NCBI RefSeq assembly: GCF_002104995.1
Contig: NW_024468253.1
Coordinates: 1,116,001-1,180,000 of the forward strand
DNA from: Linderina pennispora
Taxonomy: Eukaryota; Kickxellomycota; Kickxellomycetes; Kickxellales; Kickxellaceae
DNA length: 64,000 bases
Reading direction: 5' to 3'
Position 1 is the stretch's first letter. Each line of letters opens with the position of its first letter. Made by a program: the position numbers and the translations under genes. Below are positions 52,790-64,000 of this stretch, piece by piece. The notes beneath the pieces are model-generated. The model saw only the letters and a program-made list of their open reading frames with translations. It was not told where the DNA came from and did no database searches.

Positions 52790-55171
52790 TGCTTGGAAAA
52801 GGGAAGTGAGGGTAGGCTGTAAAATTACAAGGAGTGCGAATGCAAAAGAGACGGGAGGAAAAGCTGGCTTGGCCACCGCTTGCTGTGTAGCCCATGCATC
52901 CGTCACAGCTAGTAGAAGCATGCCAGCACAGCGGCTCGGATCCGGCTCGCGGCTCGAGCAGCAGGAGTGGTTCGGGGAGTGGAGATGCAGCAATATGTGC
53001 AGCTCATGGAGGACATGTAAAGGAGTTGCCCTCCAGGCGTGATGCGTGCTGAATGCCCGCGTGAATCACCTGCTGTACCTGCGGGATCTGACGCCGCCTG
53101 AATGCACTCTGTGCAGCATGCTGTCGGTGCAATGATAGTCGCCCAGCATGCAGCGCAGAACGGGATCACTCGTAGCCAGACCTTTTTTATTTTTTGGCTG
53201 CATCGCGTGAGTACCGGGACGGTCTCGCAGGCTCATCCTGCGATCTCCGGGACACCCATACAGGATCCACCGGCTCTCCTGTCGGACCTTTTTTTGGAGC
53301 CCAGGCTGCAGCGCGGGGGGAGGCGCGATTCATTTTTCTCCCGAGGGAGCTGAGGACAAGATCGTCCACATTTGTGCGCATTGGACTCTTGCAAGAGGCT
53401 CTTTGTGCATCTCTCTTTGGGGGGCTCTGAAAGACCCGGCCTTCTCCACAAAATTAGCAGCATTGTTGCCGCTAATCGCAGGCATTTGCTGTGCAAACAG
53501 GAGCCAAGCAAAGCCTCGCTCCATTTCGCGAATGGCAGGACTGGACAAGCAGTTCCTGGCAAAATGCAGCTGAGGAGAACAATGGGGGATGTGTCCTCTC
53601 CGAATGCACACATGGAAAGGCCGCGCTCGTCTTTTGAGCCATGGGGAGGCCCTCTTCGGATATTGGCCAGGGAGAAATCACAAATTTCGCAAGGCCGAAG
53701 TCTTGACTGTGGCCCAACCAATTAGACACCCGGCTCGTCCTTGCTGCTTCACGCGGCAATAAATCTTTTGCAGAGGCGATGAAAAGGGCAGACGGAAATA
53801 CAGGTGAGATCGTCGGGGGAGGTCGTTTCGTCATTTGAAAAACGGCTCCCTTTTATGCTGGAAAAAAACGAGTTCGATTTGCGACAGAGGAGAAATAGCA
53901 TCCCGGCCAGCATCCCAGGTCGAGACGGAAAATGGAGCGGGTGGTGTGTGAATGCCCAGGCGGAGCTTGAAAATTGCAGCGCCGGGTCGGTGATTGGCCG
54001 AGGAGGGGCTCTGGCCAGCTGGGCGCTTTGCCCTTCCTCGCTGGCTTGCTTTTTCGCGGGCCAAACACAAGGACGCAATTTTGTCCAATTGTGAGCAGAA
54101 CAGATGTGTGAGATGAAGGGAGGGGTGGGGATTTGCACCTTCATATCCTGTGCAGCTGAGCGAAGATGCCTTTTTCAGCGAACGCGAGGAGGGAGCGCGG
54201 CTAGAGCAGTCGCAAGAAGAGGAAAAGAAAGCGCCCCCTCGCAGGCCAGAGGGCGGGGGCAAAAAGGGTGAATGGCCCGTATACATCATGTTTCGTTCAT
54301 GCTTCCACATAATACATGTGCAATGCGCTCGCTCATATCTGCACGAAGGGTCAAAAAAGTGGGACATGACGCAGCATCGAGCGTAAAAACCGATTGAAAA
54401 AAAAAAAGCTCGCCCCCCCACTGCTTGTCATTCCAGGAACAAAAATGCACGCTTACTAACAAGCGCAACAACCCAGACGATTATTGTCTGCTGTGTTGCG
54501 CCGTGCATTCCAATGTCCCGACCGTGTTTTATTTGCTGCCCGCTTGTTTACCTTTCGCCTTTCTACAGCAAGGTGCTAGGGGAGGGGAAAGCTGGTCCGC
54601 ATTCTGGCCTGTGGAAAAAACACTTGCCGATCCCTGTGCCGTCCTCGACAATCACAATGGCCAGGGGAGAGTGAAGGCTCTCACTGCAAAATGGCGTTTT
54701 CCTGTTTTTACTCCACATAGCCCAGGGGGGTGCATGCAACCCTACGCATCCACCCGCAGCCTGTTAATAGTCCTTTTATCAGCTTTCATTTTTTCTTGTA
54801 GTGTATTTTGGCCTGTGTCCGATGGGCCTGCGTTTGGGCCTTGTCCCAGATTAAAAACACTAAAATAAAAAGTCCAAACCAATCCGCACGCCAAAAATTG
54901 GCCTCTTTCCCTCTACTTTTCTAAAGTTGTCTTATTTCCTCCCTTTTCTTTTATTACTTGCCAGCCATCATATAACCGCTTTCGCGTCTCTACTCATCCC
55001 AATTATTCGCTTCTCCCCTCTCTTGCCATCTCTTGCTCCTTTTCTCTCCACTTTTCCTTCCTCTCCCATCCCTCTTCTTTTTCTTCAGAGACGCAGCCAG
55101 CAAAGGACCAGCTTATTTGTGGGGGTACTACATAGTCCTCACATTACTTGCTCACATACAGGAAACAGATA
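52790..55171. other. 2.4 kb upstream region of the APSES regulator and HRD3
   Basis: Shared divergent region without supported genes. Several long overlapping open frames (for example minus 53831-54421) have chance-like composition and no motif. The final 250 bp (about 54895-55090) are strongly pyrimidine-rich and likely form the promoter or leader of the transcription-factor gene. Confidence 0.45.
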
Positions 55172-57337
55172 ATGTCAACGCTGCACTCCCCTTACAACAA
55201 CGGCCAGGCAGCAGCGGCGACCGGAACAGCCGGCGCGACGTCTCTAGACGCAGCGCATGACCCGTCTCTGGGTCCGCCAGCAGCATCGCGGGATGTGGCC
55301 CTGGCTGCAGCAACAGTAGTAGCGTCGGGCGGGGCGCCGCTGCCGACAGACTACTCGCGCGGCTACGGGGCGATGACACCGGTGAACCACGCGGGCGGGC
55401 AGCTCCTGCCGCCGCCGGGCGCATACCACCAGCATTCGCAGCACCATCACAGCCAGAATTCGGTAGCGCCGCACCACCACAGCCTGCCGGCAATTGACAT
55501 CAACGGGCAGTCGGCGGTGACATATCCAGGGCAGCTACGGGCTGGCGGACGGGACGACGAACATGGCGGCGAGCCTGATGCAGTCGCAGACGCAGTGGGG
55601 GCCGGCGCCGGCAACGCCGTTGTCGCCGCACAACACGACGACGGCGGTAGCAGTGGCCGCTGCGCAGCAGCATTCGCCCCAGTCGTGGTATGGGCAGATG
55701 TACGGCCAGCCGCAGTACTCGCCGACAGGCCATCAGATGGTGATGTACCATGAAGGGTATGCAACATCGCCGTCGGCCATGGCAGCTGCCGCTGCGTATT
55801 ACCCGCCGCGCGCGCGCCTCACAACCACGCTGTGGGAGGACGAGCAGACGCTTGTGTATCAGGTCGATTGCCGCGGCATATGCGTTGCGAGACGCCACGG
55901 TAAGTAGCAGGATTAATATGATGTGGAATGGCGTTTATTTGTTGATACTGTTTTTTCTCTGTTCCTTGCTTTTCAAGGAACAGTATCTGCAGCAAAGGAA
56001 GAGGAAAAAAGAGGGAGGCGGGTATAACAAATATTGTCCTACCCCGTCCTCCCGGTGCTTTTTTTTTTCGCTGCTGTGACGTGAGAATATTTGAAATGTT
56101 TACGCGGTGTCCCTAAAAAAATACGGAGCTAGGGCCGTTATTGTGCTGTTTGGTTCGCCTTCTTCTGAGGAGGCGGTTGGACGCTCTAACGAGCCTCTCA
56201 CCTAGCAGCTACTTGGCCCCCGGCAGCTAATTGGCCCTGGCTTCCAGAATTGCCAGGCCGGGTCCATTCAGGAACATGGTCTGCACCTCTCCCCTTATCC
56301 CGGGCGCATATCTCATCCCTCATCGGTCACCCCAAAATGAACCATGTGCAATTTTATTTTGGCCGGTTTCGCTTCGGGATTTTCCCACTTTGCTCCCCCT
56401 CTTGTCCCTCCCTCATTCTATGAAACAGGTGCCATCTAATATTTCCATCCATGGAAAAAAATCTGTAGACGACAACACGATCAACGGAACCAAGTTGCTG
56501 AATGTGGTGGGCATGTCGCGCGGCAAGCGCGACGGAATTCTGAAGAACGAGAAGGGGCGGCGCGTGGTGAAGGTGGGGCCGATGCACCTGAAGGGCGTGT
56601 GGATTCCGTTTGAGCGGGCACGGTTCCTGGCAGAGCAGTTCAAGATCGTGGACGTGCTGTTTCCCATATTCCAGCCGGACCCAAACTCGTACCTGTACGG
56701 GACAATTCCGATGAACTCGCCGTCGTCGGCAGCCGGTCTGCCAACACAGGACGGGTACACAGCCGGGTACACAGCGGCAGCGACGCCGACGGCGCGGGCG
56801 CCCGACGCATACGAGCAGCCGGCGGCGGCATCGCAGCCAGCGGCAGTGACAGCAACAGGGCCGCCGGCGGTGTCGCACACGTACTCGGCGTCATTGTCGC
56901 AGGTGGTGAGCGGGACGCAGCTGCACCATCCGCAGCCGCAGCACCACCACTCGTCATCATCGTCGGTGAGCGGGCCGGTGACGCAGGGCCTGGGGATAAA
57001 CTACTCGGGCAGGCTGGCCGGGATGCCGTCGTCGCCGCCGCCGGCGATGAGCACGTCGACCAGCGCAACGCACCTGGCCGGAATGGTGGGCGGGCCGGTG
57101 TCGCCCTCCAGCAGCTATACAGACAAGAAGGGCAGTCGGTATGCGCCGTATGGCGGCGGGTCGTTCCAGGCGACGCCTGGGATGAAGCGCGGGAGCATCG
57201 ACTACCACCACCAGATGCATACGCCGCTGAATTCGGCGCCGGCACCGGCCGATGAGGCCAAGGATGCCAGCGTGGGGGTGTCGGCAGCGTCGTCGTCAAC
57301 GTACTTTGAGAGCCTGGTGACCAAGACTGAACAATAA
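55172..57337 (+). CDS. APSES (StuA/EFG1-like) transcription factor
   Basis: APSES proteins are fungal DNA-binding regulators of morphogenesis and development. Exon 1 (55172-55899) encodes a His/Gln/Ala-rich N-terminus ([33 protein letters not shown]). It then starts the DNA-binding domain: [28 protein letters not shown]. The 569 bp intron (55900-56468, GTAAGT...TGTAG) cuts the next Asp codon. Exon 2 continues [59 protein letters not shown] and [11 protein letters not shown] long Ser/Ala/His-rich C-terminus ends SLVTKTEQ. The residues match the StuA/Efg1/Phd1 subgroup. One frame break near 55560. About 530 residues. A long upstream region and leader are typical of these developmental regulators. 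Confidence 0.9.
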
Positions 57338-57669
57338 TATATGCAAACACAACCTAACCTTATCTCTAGCCCCTCCGCCTCATCTATTTCTTCTCCTATC
57401 GTGTTGCGCCTGCTTACCCTCTCAACTTGTTCAAGCACAAAAAAGAATAGCTCAGCTCTATATCCCTCTTTCTTCCTGCTTTCTTTCTTACTCCCCTCAT
57501 TCACACCTCTTTCTTAGTTTTTTTTATCTCTCAGATGTGCTATAGTTCTTAACCCCGTTTTTTATCTTGTTCCGTTTCGAACATTATTAAGAAAATCACC
57601 ATCAAACATTGAGACTTTCAGACATTTATATGCCACAAATAAAACAAGCGTGATAATATCGGATATCTA
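57338..57669. other. Convergent intergenic region
   Basis: About 330 bp between the APSES and MED13 stop codons, T/C-rich with AATAAA-like sequences near 57640 for the minus-strand partner's end. No gene. Confidence 0.4.
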
Positions 57670-60600
57670 CTAGATGACCAATTGCAGGGCGTCGCGCACA
57701 GCATTGACCTGCATCAATGTGCAGCGGCAGGGCATATGCAGCGCCCTGGCTGCGGACGGCCGCCAGTTGGTGGAACTGCTTCGCGATCGCGCGGACAGTC
57801 AGCAGGTCATTATCTGCATCAAGCGCCTGTATGCACAGACAGTGCAGAGGCAGATGCGCAGGCCGCTGGTGCATGATCATGTAAGCCGTCGGCAGCAAAG
57901 CACGCGGCCTATGCAGCAGGTCATTCTGTGCATTAAATTCCACATACGCCTGCGACTGCAGCACAAGCGACTGGCACATAGGCTCCGCATCCTGCTCAGC
58001 GGTCTCGGCTGACGAGAACAGGCACAGGCCGGTGCGCGGATTCACGCCAGCGCTCACCAGATGCACGGATGGAACCAATGGCTGGGCGTTGGAAGCCAGG
58101 AAGGAGCGCCAGGAGGATGCCTGGCCAAAAGACATGCCACGCCATTCGCAGAGGACCACGCGCAGCTGGCCGCCAAACAAGCGGCGGAACCTAAGGCAGC
58201 CGTCCCAGATCCTGTGCTGCACGTCAGAAGACACGGTGGGCGAAGGATTGGCAAACACGGCGTGGTCGACGTACTCGCCGCGCTCATCGCACCAGCACAC
58301 GGCCACCCATTCGCCGGCATGCGTGTAGGCGCAGTGCAAGAGTCGTCATTGTGTCGCTGGGCCGCAACGGATGCGCAACAAGACAGTCACCTGCCGCTAT
58401 TGTGCAGCCGCCAAAGCGCACACGCACCTCGGGCAGTTCATTGGCAGCTTCGCTGGAGCTGCTCACGGGGCGGGCACCCAGGGGACTCTCCGAGGGCAGC
58501 TGCGGGTAGAGGCTCGACAGCGCACTTTGGCTCTTCGGCAGTGCGTGCGAGTCCTCGGCCGAAATGTCGCTGCGCTGCATGGCTAGGGCGACGGGAATAG
58601 ATGCAGGCACAATGGCGCTGTCGGCGGCAGGGAAGGAACTTGCTGACGACACAATCGCCGCCTGGTGGGCAAACCCGCGGGGCATTGTTGGCTTGTCAGA
58701 GGCAGAGTATTCAAAGAACCCCGCGTGTCGAATGAGCATGTGCCCGGAAGTCGCCCCCGATGTGCTGCTCCGCCGGCTGAGTACTGCGGGCATGGGCGGC
58801 GAGGCCATTGAGGGAGATGCAGTGGGCGCCACTGCAGCCAATGCCAGGGGCTCCGGCAGCTTATTGTAGATTGCCAAGGCCATGTCGCTGACGCTAGGTA
58901 CCCGCGGGTCGCGTCCCGCCATGTGCCATTCGGTGATTTGGTCGAGAGGCAGTGGATACACAGCCAGTGTGGGCCATGGCACTTGGTCCGCTGGCCATTG
59001 ACGTGGATGTCAGGACGCCGCGCGCTGTCGTGCGAGCAATCAGACTGCTGAGGGAGCGGCCAAACTCGCTGACCGCCAGCTGCGCGCAGCCAGCCATGGC
59101 CACCCATGACTCGGGCTGCTGGGCAAACGGCACCAGCATGTAGATAACCAGCGACGGCGCGGGTGCTGCCTTTTGAGCTACAGTGCGCTGTGTGCGGTGC
59201 TGGCAGGTAGTGTACCAGCTATGTGCAGCACAGCGCCCGAGCCGCATGGCCTCGTAGCGGAGCCGCGCTGCCCACTGGGTCGGCGCCAGATCTGCGTGGC
59301 CCATGGAGCTGTTGTCTTCCGTCAGCTGCGTGAACACCCCATCGAGGATGCCGGCCAGGTCGAGCGGGCTGTGGGTTCCCAGATGCATGCCATGGTATGC
59401 CGTATCGACGTCGCCCAGGAACCCGTCCACCGCCGCCTTGCTTGTGGCACACCAGCCACTGGCGTCGCTTGCTGCGTCGGCTGGCGGGACAAACGCACAC
59501 CAGCGCACGTCCTTTGATGCGCCCACCGGGCGTATCTGCATCTGCGCCCACCACCGCAGCGCCAGCGGCCGGGTCGAAATGCAAGCGCGTCGCAGCCCAT
59601 CCTCGGTCTCGGCTGTATGTGCATCCGGGTCGGTCCAGTCCTCGGAGCTTTCGAGCTGATCATCGGCCACCGACGCCTCGTCTTCGCCGTCCTCGCGCTC
59701 CTCTCCTTCCTCGGTCTCCTCGATTTCGCCTGCCGCCACGCGCGCCTGGTGCCGCGCACACGATGCGAGCCGGTGCTCGTAGTGCCACCGCCTGATATAC
59801 AGCGACTCGCTGTCGCGCGCTGTGAGCGATGTCGCTGGCAGACCGATGTCCTGCTGCGCATGCGCGCCCACCAAGACGTGCGGCTCGAGCAGCGGCTCAA
59901 TGACGCCGGGGCCAGAGGGCACCACCACCGAGCCCTTGCTGCCGCCGTCTAGCTGCGCGCTCGCCTTGCGCTTTTTCACCACGAACCCGCGGTACTTGGC
60001 CGTCGCGCTTTGCGGCGCCGGGGCGCTGTCCAGGGCTAAAAGCCTGCCGAGCGTCAGCAGCCCGCTTTCGCCCCCCGATGTCGGATCCTCGCTGGGGTTC
60101 CAGAACTGGACCAATGCGGTGCTGACATCGCCTGCGCACGCTGGCGTTATGTTACTAGATGGTGCGTGTGGGACCGAAGCTTGCTGGCGGTCCGCGCTAT
60201 CTAAACATTGCTGCATCGGACCACTGATTGCCCAGTCTGCGAGCATCTCGACCGTGCCCGGCCAATCAGCCTGCTCGCGCACCGCCTGCTTCCATTGGTT
60301 TGTCAACGCAACCTCCAAATTGCGGCATTTGGGTTCGGGAAGTTGGGATTTTGTATTGCCGTCGATCGCCTCGCTGCTGACTACTTCAGCATGTGGCCGG
60401 CTTAGCAATAGTCCGCCCAGTCGTGTCCCCAGACTGCCTCCTGGCAATAGTGCATTGGCGGGCGATCGCCTCGCTTATGCAGCTGTGATGCGGAGATCGC
60501 ACAACCGGCAAGCTAACCGAGTACGTGCAGTCCGCAACGCCCGCCGGGCTCATCGCTAGCCGGGCCGCGCTGCTGGCGGCTGCCGTCCAACTGAGCACTG

Positions 60601-63600
60601 GCGTCTTGAACGGCAGAGCCTGCAGGCGCTCCAGCAGCCCACGTGCCTGGAGCAGCAGCCAGGGAACCCGGGAGCCGTCGATGGCTGTCACTGTTGTGGT
60701 GCTGATCCCTTGGTTTTGTTTAGGTGGCAATCCGAGATGGCCCAGCATCGACGCGTTCACAGTGAGGTCCAGTTCGCCTATCCCTTGCCCCCAGCACTTG
60801 GCCAATACGCGATGCAGGGCCAGTGAGCTGTCGCGGGTTGATGATGCTGGTGAACGACCGGAACCCTTGCCGCTTGTCGCTCACAGATACTATACCAAAC
60901 AGACAATCGTCGCCTGCAACCTCGCTCTTGTCATGGTGGTTGCTCTCGCCTGTTGTGATTGCCTCGAGCATGCCCAGCCCCTGCACCGTCTGCGCGATCA
61001 GCGTCCTTGCTGTGTACCTGCTGCGGCCCGCATGCTCCCGACAGAATTGCTGTCTGAGCTGCGCTGCTCCCAGCCTCACCTGCCTGGTGACCGTCGCCAG
61101 CAGTGCCTACCGTGTCAGCAGTTGCTGCTGCGCTTGGAGCCAGCACATCTGCGTCAGCTGATGCTATGCCGGCGCCAGCAGGAAGGCCGAGTCTACCATC
61201 GATATGTGTTTCGGCACAAAGTCCTTCGCATACGACGACTTTGCCTTGTACGCAACCAGCCATCCACGCAGTCTGCGCAGGCTAAGTGGTGTCGATGCGC
61301 CTAGAATCTGGTGCTTGCCAGTAGCCTGATGAATGCCTTCTCGGCGGAACGCCTGGCTCTTGCCCCTTGGCTCTGCCTGTGTGGTGTATGCGCCGTGCCG
61401 ATATGCGCTTAATCCACGACACTGGGTTCAGCGACTTTTCCATGATCGATGTGAACCTAATGTTGTGTGGGTCCAGCTCCTGCGGATGCATGTCGTTGAT
61501 GTCGCCAGCCAGCCGAGCCGGCGTAGGCCGGTCCTGTAGCCATGACTGCGCGTGCCTGCCAATGTCGTCGTAAGGCGTCGCTATCGAACTGTATGGCAGA
61601 GGCGTGGTCCCTTGCTTCTGTACAAGGGGTGCCGCTGCCTGAGTGCTCGACGGTAGAGCCGCCTGCAGGCTAGGCGCCTGAATGCCCGCAGTTGCCTGCA
61701 TTGTCGAATAGCCCTGCACCACAGCGCTGTTGCTGACCCGCGACAATACAGTTTCATCGGCTGACTCGGCACTCTTGCTGGGAAACGGCACATGGGGCGT
61801 CTGTGCGGGCGTCTGCATATCCGCGCTGGGGGCTGGTGTCAGCTTGTATGACCCTGGGGATGCGAGGTCTGCTGCAGACACTGCAGTCGTGGTGGATTCG
61901 GGCGCCGTGCCGGAAGACGCGCCAGTCATTGAGATGTTGTCGGCGAGGAGTCCCTCGTGCGGGGAGACCAAGGAGATGGTCAGTGGATCAGGCGTGTCGG
62001 TGGGCTGCGAAACGAGTGCGGTGGTGTCGGCTTCAAGCTTCACTGTGGCCTCGCTAGCAGTCACTGGGGGCACCTCTGTGGTGGCAGTAACAGCAGTAGC
62101 TGCTGCAGTGGCCGTGCTGCTGCTTCCAAAGAACGAGTCGAACATGCCGTCGTCGTCGTCGTCACCACCAAACAGATCGTCTATGCTGTCGCCCATTGCC
62201 GTGTCTACCAGATCTCGCCCGGCCAGACTGTCGCTCACCAGCGATGATCCGCCATCAATGCCACTGCTGCTCGCACTGGTACTCAGTGCCCCCAAGTCTA
62301 TGCCGGACTGATATGAGTTGGTGGGCGCAAACTCTGTCTTCACTGCGCCTGCTGCTGGTTGGGCAGGCAGCTGCGGAGCAGGCGGCGAGGATGCCGCGAT
62401 GCCAGACGGTTGGTTGGCGGGCACCGTGTCAAAGAAGCTAAAGTCGTCGTCAGTGACACCAAACATACCGTTCGACATGCTGTCCATGCCCATGTCCATA
62501 TCTATGCCCATGCCGCCCATGCCACCAATCTCACCCATACCGCTCATGCCCATGCCCATGTCGAGGTCGAGTCCCATGTCATCGCCAAGGCTTCCAAAAA
62601 GACCATCAGCGCTGCTGCTGCCGCCGTCAGCAGTGTTGATATCGCCTACGGCGCCATTGGCCACAACCTCGGGCTTTGGCACCTGGTCCACTGGCGGTGC
62701 AGGGGCGGCTACTGGAGCCGGCGGATTCACCGAACTGGTAGTTTTGGCTGGCAGAGCGACCGCCGGCTCATTCTTCTTGCGGCTCTTCTTGGACCCCTCG
62801 TCACGGCTCTTGCTGCGCTGGCGCTTGCGGGCGCCTGACGGGCCCGCAGCATCGTGCTTGGACGCAGAGTTGGCGCGCTTGGCCGCCTGCGCTGCAGCAT
62901 TGGCCGCCCGCTGCGCAGCCAGGGTCTCGAGCCGCTCCTTTTCCTTGCGTTTGCGCTCCTCCTCCTCCTCGACCCGCAGCTCTTCCTGGAACCCGACCAT
63001 TGTATCCTTGATGGTTGCCAGTGACTGCTCAACAGATTGCGTGTTTTCTTTGCGCAACTGCGAGATAATCGCGTCGAATTCGGCATCCATGACCGATACA
63101 CGCTCGTCATATGCGGGCTCCACTGGGTCGGCAATCTCGCCGTCCTCGTCTTCGCCGTCCTCGCGCTCCTCACCTTCCTCGGGCTCGCTGCGTGCGTCGT
63201 TCAGCTCCATGGGGTTTGGTGGGGCAGGCGGGTTGTCTACTGCATCGTCAGCGTGACTCCTCGTGCTGGCCATCCCGGTATTGTCTAGCCCATTCACATT
63301 TTCCGATTCGCTGACAGCCTGTGCTTTGCGGTCGTTGTCCAGGAAAACCAGTCGCCGTGGATAGAGCGTCGGCTGCTCACCTGTCGCTAGCGTGACATAT
63401 ACCAATGCCGAGTCTGCACCACGGACTGCCAAAAGAGATTTTGGGTATCCAAATGCCCGCGACCATGACCTAATTACCTGGTCCTCATTGTCGCCCATAT
63501 GTGTCTCTGGAACCGAAACGATCTGAGCCGGGATTCCGTATGGTGCAAGCCGGACGTGAGCGATCAGCGAAAGCCCATCAGGATCTCGTGAATCGCACGG

Positions 63601-64000
63601 TTCCAAGTCGATGCCCTTGCGAATCCAAGAGATCCTGCGTGTTGCCAATATACCCGATGTTGTCGACTGCCTCCATGCTCGTCTGCACTAGCAAGCCGTT
63701 CGTCGAAATGGCCTGTCGTGATCTGCAACGCAACTATGCGCGACCTGCCTTGCGCACCGCCTGCAGAGGTGGCCTGTGACTACAGCCTGTCTCCCATTCG
63801 TGTGCTTGGCACTCTCATTGAGAAACTCGGCCGCCTCCACAGAGAAATTTGCGTCGCTAGAGTACGGTGGTGTGGGTGGCAGGCTGAAGCAATCCATATC
63901 CTCGGCTGCTAGCACTGAATCGCGCTTGTCGTCTGATCCAAGACGTGCCAGCAACGGCGAATCGTCCAGCGCCACCCACTGATCCATGCCAAACCTTACA
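57670..64000 (-). CDS. MED13: Mediator subunit 13 (5' end beyond the window)
   Basis: Med13/Srb9 links the CDK8 kinase module to core Mediator. The N-terminal part at the right edge includes ISTNGLLVQTSMEAVDNIGY. Further on come an acidic-basic region (EEGEEREDGEDE; KSRDEGSKKSRKKN) and the family block MFGVTDDDFSFFDT (about 62400-62470). Next are LRWWAQMQIRPVGASKDV with YHGMHLGTHSP, and LAVYPLPLDQI with VSDMALAIYNKLPEP. The C-terminal PIWI-like part has HAGEWVAVCWCDERGEYVDH, RIWDGCLRFRRLFGGQLRVV and LCEWRGMS. It ends LPLHIDAVNAVRDALQLVI, stop at 57670-57672. Breaks appear near 63660, 61290, 60950, 60760, 60420, 58960, 58310 and 57715. More than 2,100 residues are visible, and the true start lies beyond base 64000. 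Individual low-complexity segments between breaks are assigned by continuity. Confidence 0.82.
59677..59722 (-). repeat. Acidic repeat copy A in MED13
   Basis: Encodes EETEEGEEREDGEDE on the minus strand. Its roughly 40 bp core is nearly identical to a second copy at about 63140-63185 in the same gene, which encodes SEPEEGEEREDGEDE. Confidence 0.75.
63138..63185 (-). repeat. Acidic repeat copy B in MED13
   Basis: Second copy of the EEGEEREDGEDE-coding block, about 3.4 kb from copy A, in the disordered N-terminal half of the protein. Confidence 0.75.

Noticed and set aside
53831-54421. 196-codon minus-strand open frame upstream of the APSES gene
   Set aside because: Rich in Cys, Phe, Arg and Ser, overlapped by other open frames on both strands, and without a recognisable domain; read as chance.
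1-64000. tRNA, rRNA or CRISPR features
   Set aside because: No sequence with convincing A-box/B-box pairs or cloverleaf arms, no rRNA-like stretch, and no regularly spaced direct repeats were found by eye; a dedicated tRNA scan was not possible.

Overview
This is nuclear DNA of a filamentous fungus. The genes carry short GT-AG introns (about 50-150 bp), coding sequence is GC-rich at third positions, and there are typical fungal single-copy genes (UBA1, eIF2-beta, ATG4, TYR1, HRD3, SYP1, UGO1, MED13, an APSES regulator). The accessory genes (F-box/leucine-rich proteins, secreted SH3b-GH24 lysozyme, FunK1-type kinase remains, a large P450) and the presence of STYX and NAMPT, which yeasts lack, suggest an early-diverging zygomycete-grade fungus. 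Kickxellales (Coemansia, Linderina or Kickxella-like) fits best, but this is an inference from gene content.

Layout, left to right. 1-10.1 kb: end of a GH17 glucanase, a very long ATG4-type autophagy protease, and prephenate dehydrogenase TYR1. 10.1-12.5 kb: a secreted SH3b-GH24 lysozyme (-) and a degenerate inverted relative of it (+). 12.5-16.5 kb: TRAPPC12, NAMPT, a YCII-domain protein and a small GPI-type secreted protein. 17.6-23.1 kb: an F-box/LRR-like protein, a STYX-type pseudophosphatase and a SNF2-like protein with eroded ATPase motifs. 23.4-31.2 kb: a CDC24-like RhoGEF, eIF2-beta and the ubiquitin E1, the last two divergent. 32.7-37.4 kb: a P450, a Nudix hydrolase and UGO1, the latter two tail to tail with 6 bp between stops. 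37.5-42 kb: the muniscin SYP1 (six exons). 43.1-44.6 kb: a second F-box/LRR-like protein. 45.4-49 kb: a Fanzor (eukaryotic TnpB-like RNA-guided nuclease) and a FunK1 kinase pseudogene in a more AT-rich block. 49.5-52.8 kb: SPF30 and HRD3, convergent. 52.8-57.3 kb: a long gene-free stretch leading to an APSES transcription factor. 57.7-64 kb: MED13, whose 5' end lies beyond the right edge.

A striking general property is that most conserved genes are interrupted by one or more single-base frame breaks while protein similarity continues immediately in another frame. Affected genes include GH17, ATG4, TYR1, lysozyme, TRAPPC12, NAMPT, YCII, the F-box genes, SNF2, RhoGEF, UBA1, UGO1, SYP1, Fanzor, HRD3, APSES and MED13. 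Because indispensable genes are affected, sequencing or assembly indels are the simplest explanation; gene spans are therefore given as continuous loci with approximate break positions.

The most notable content is the Fanzor locus at 45,368-47,989. It retains the Fanzor catalytic signature and carries an unusual Ala/Lys-rich insertion.
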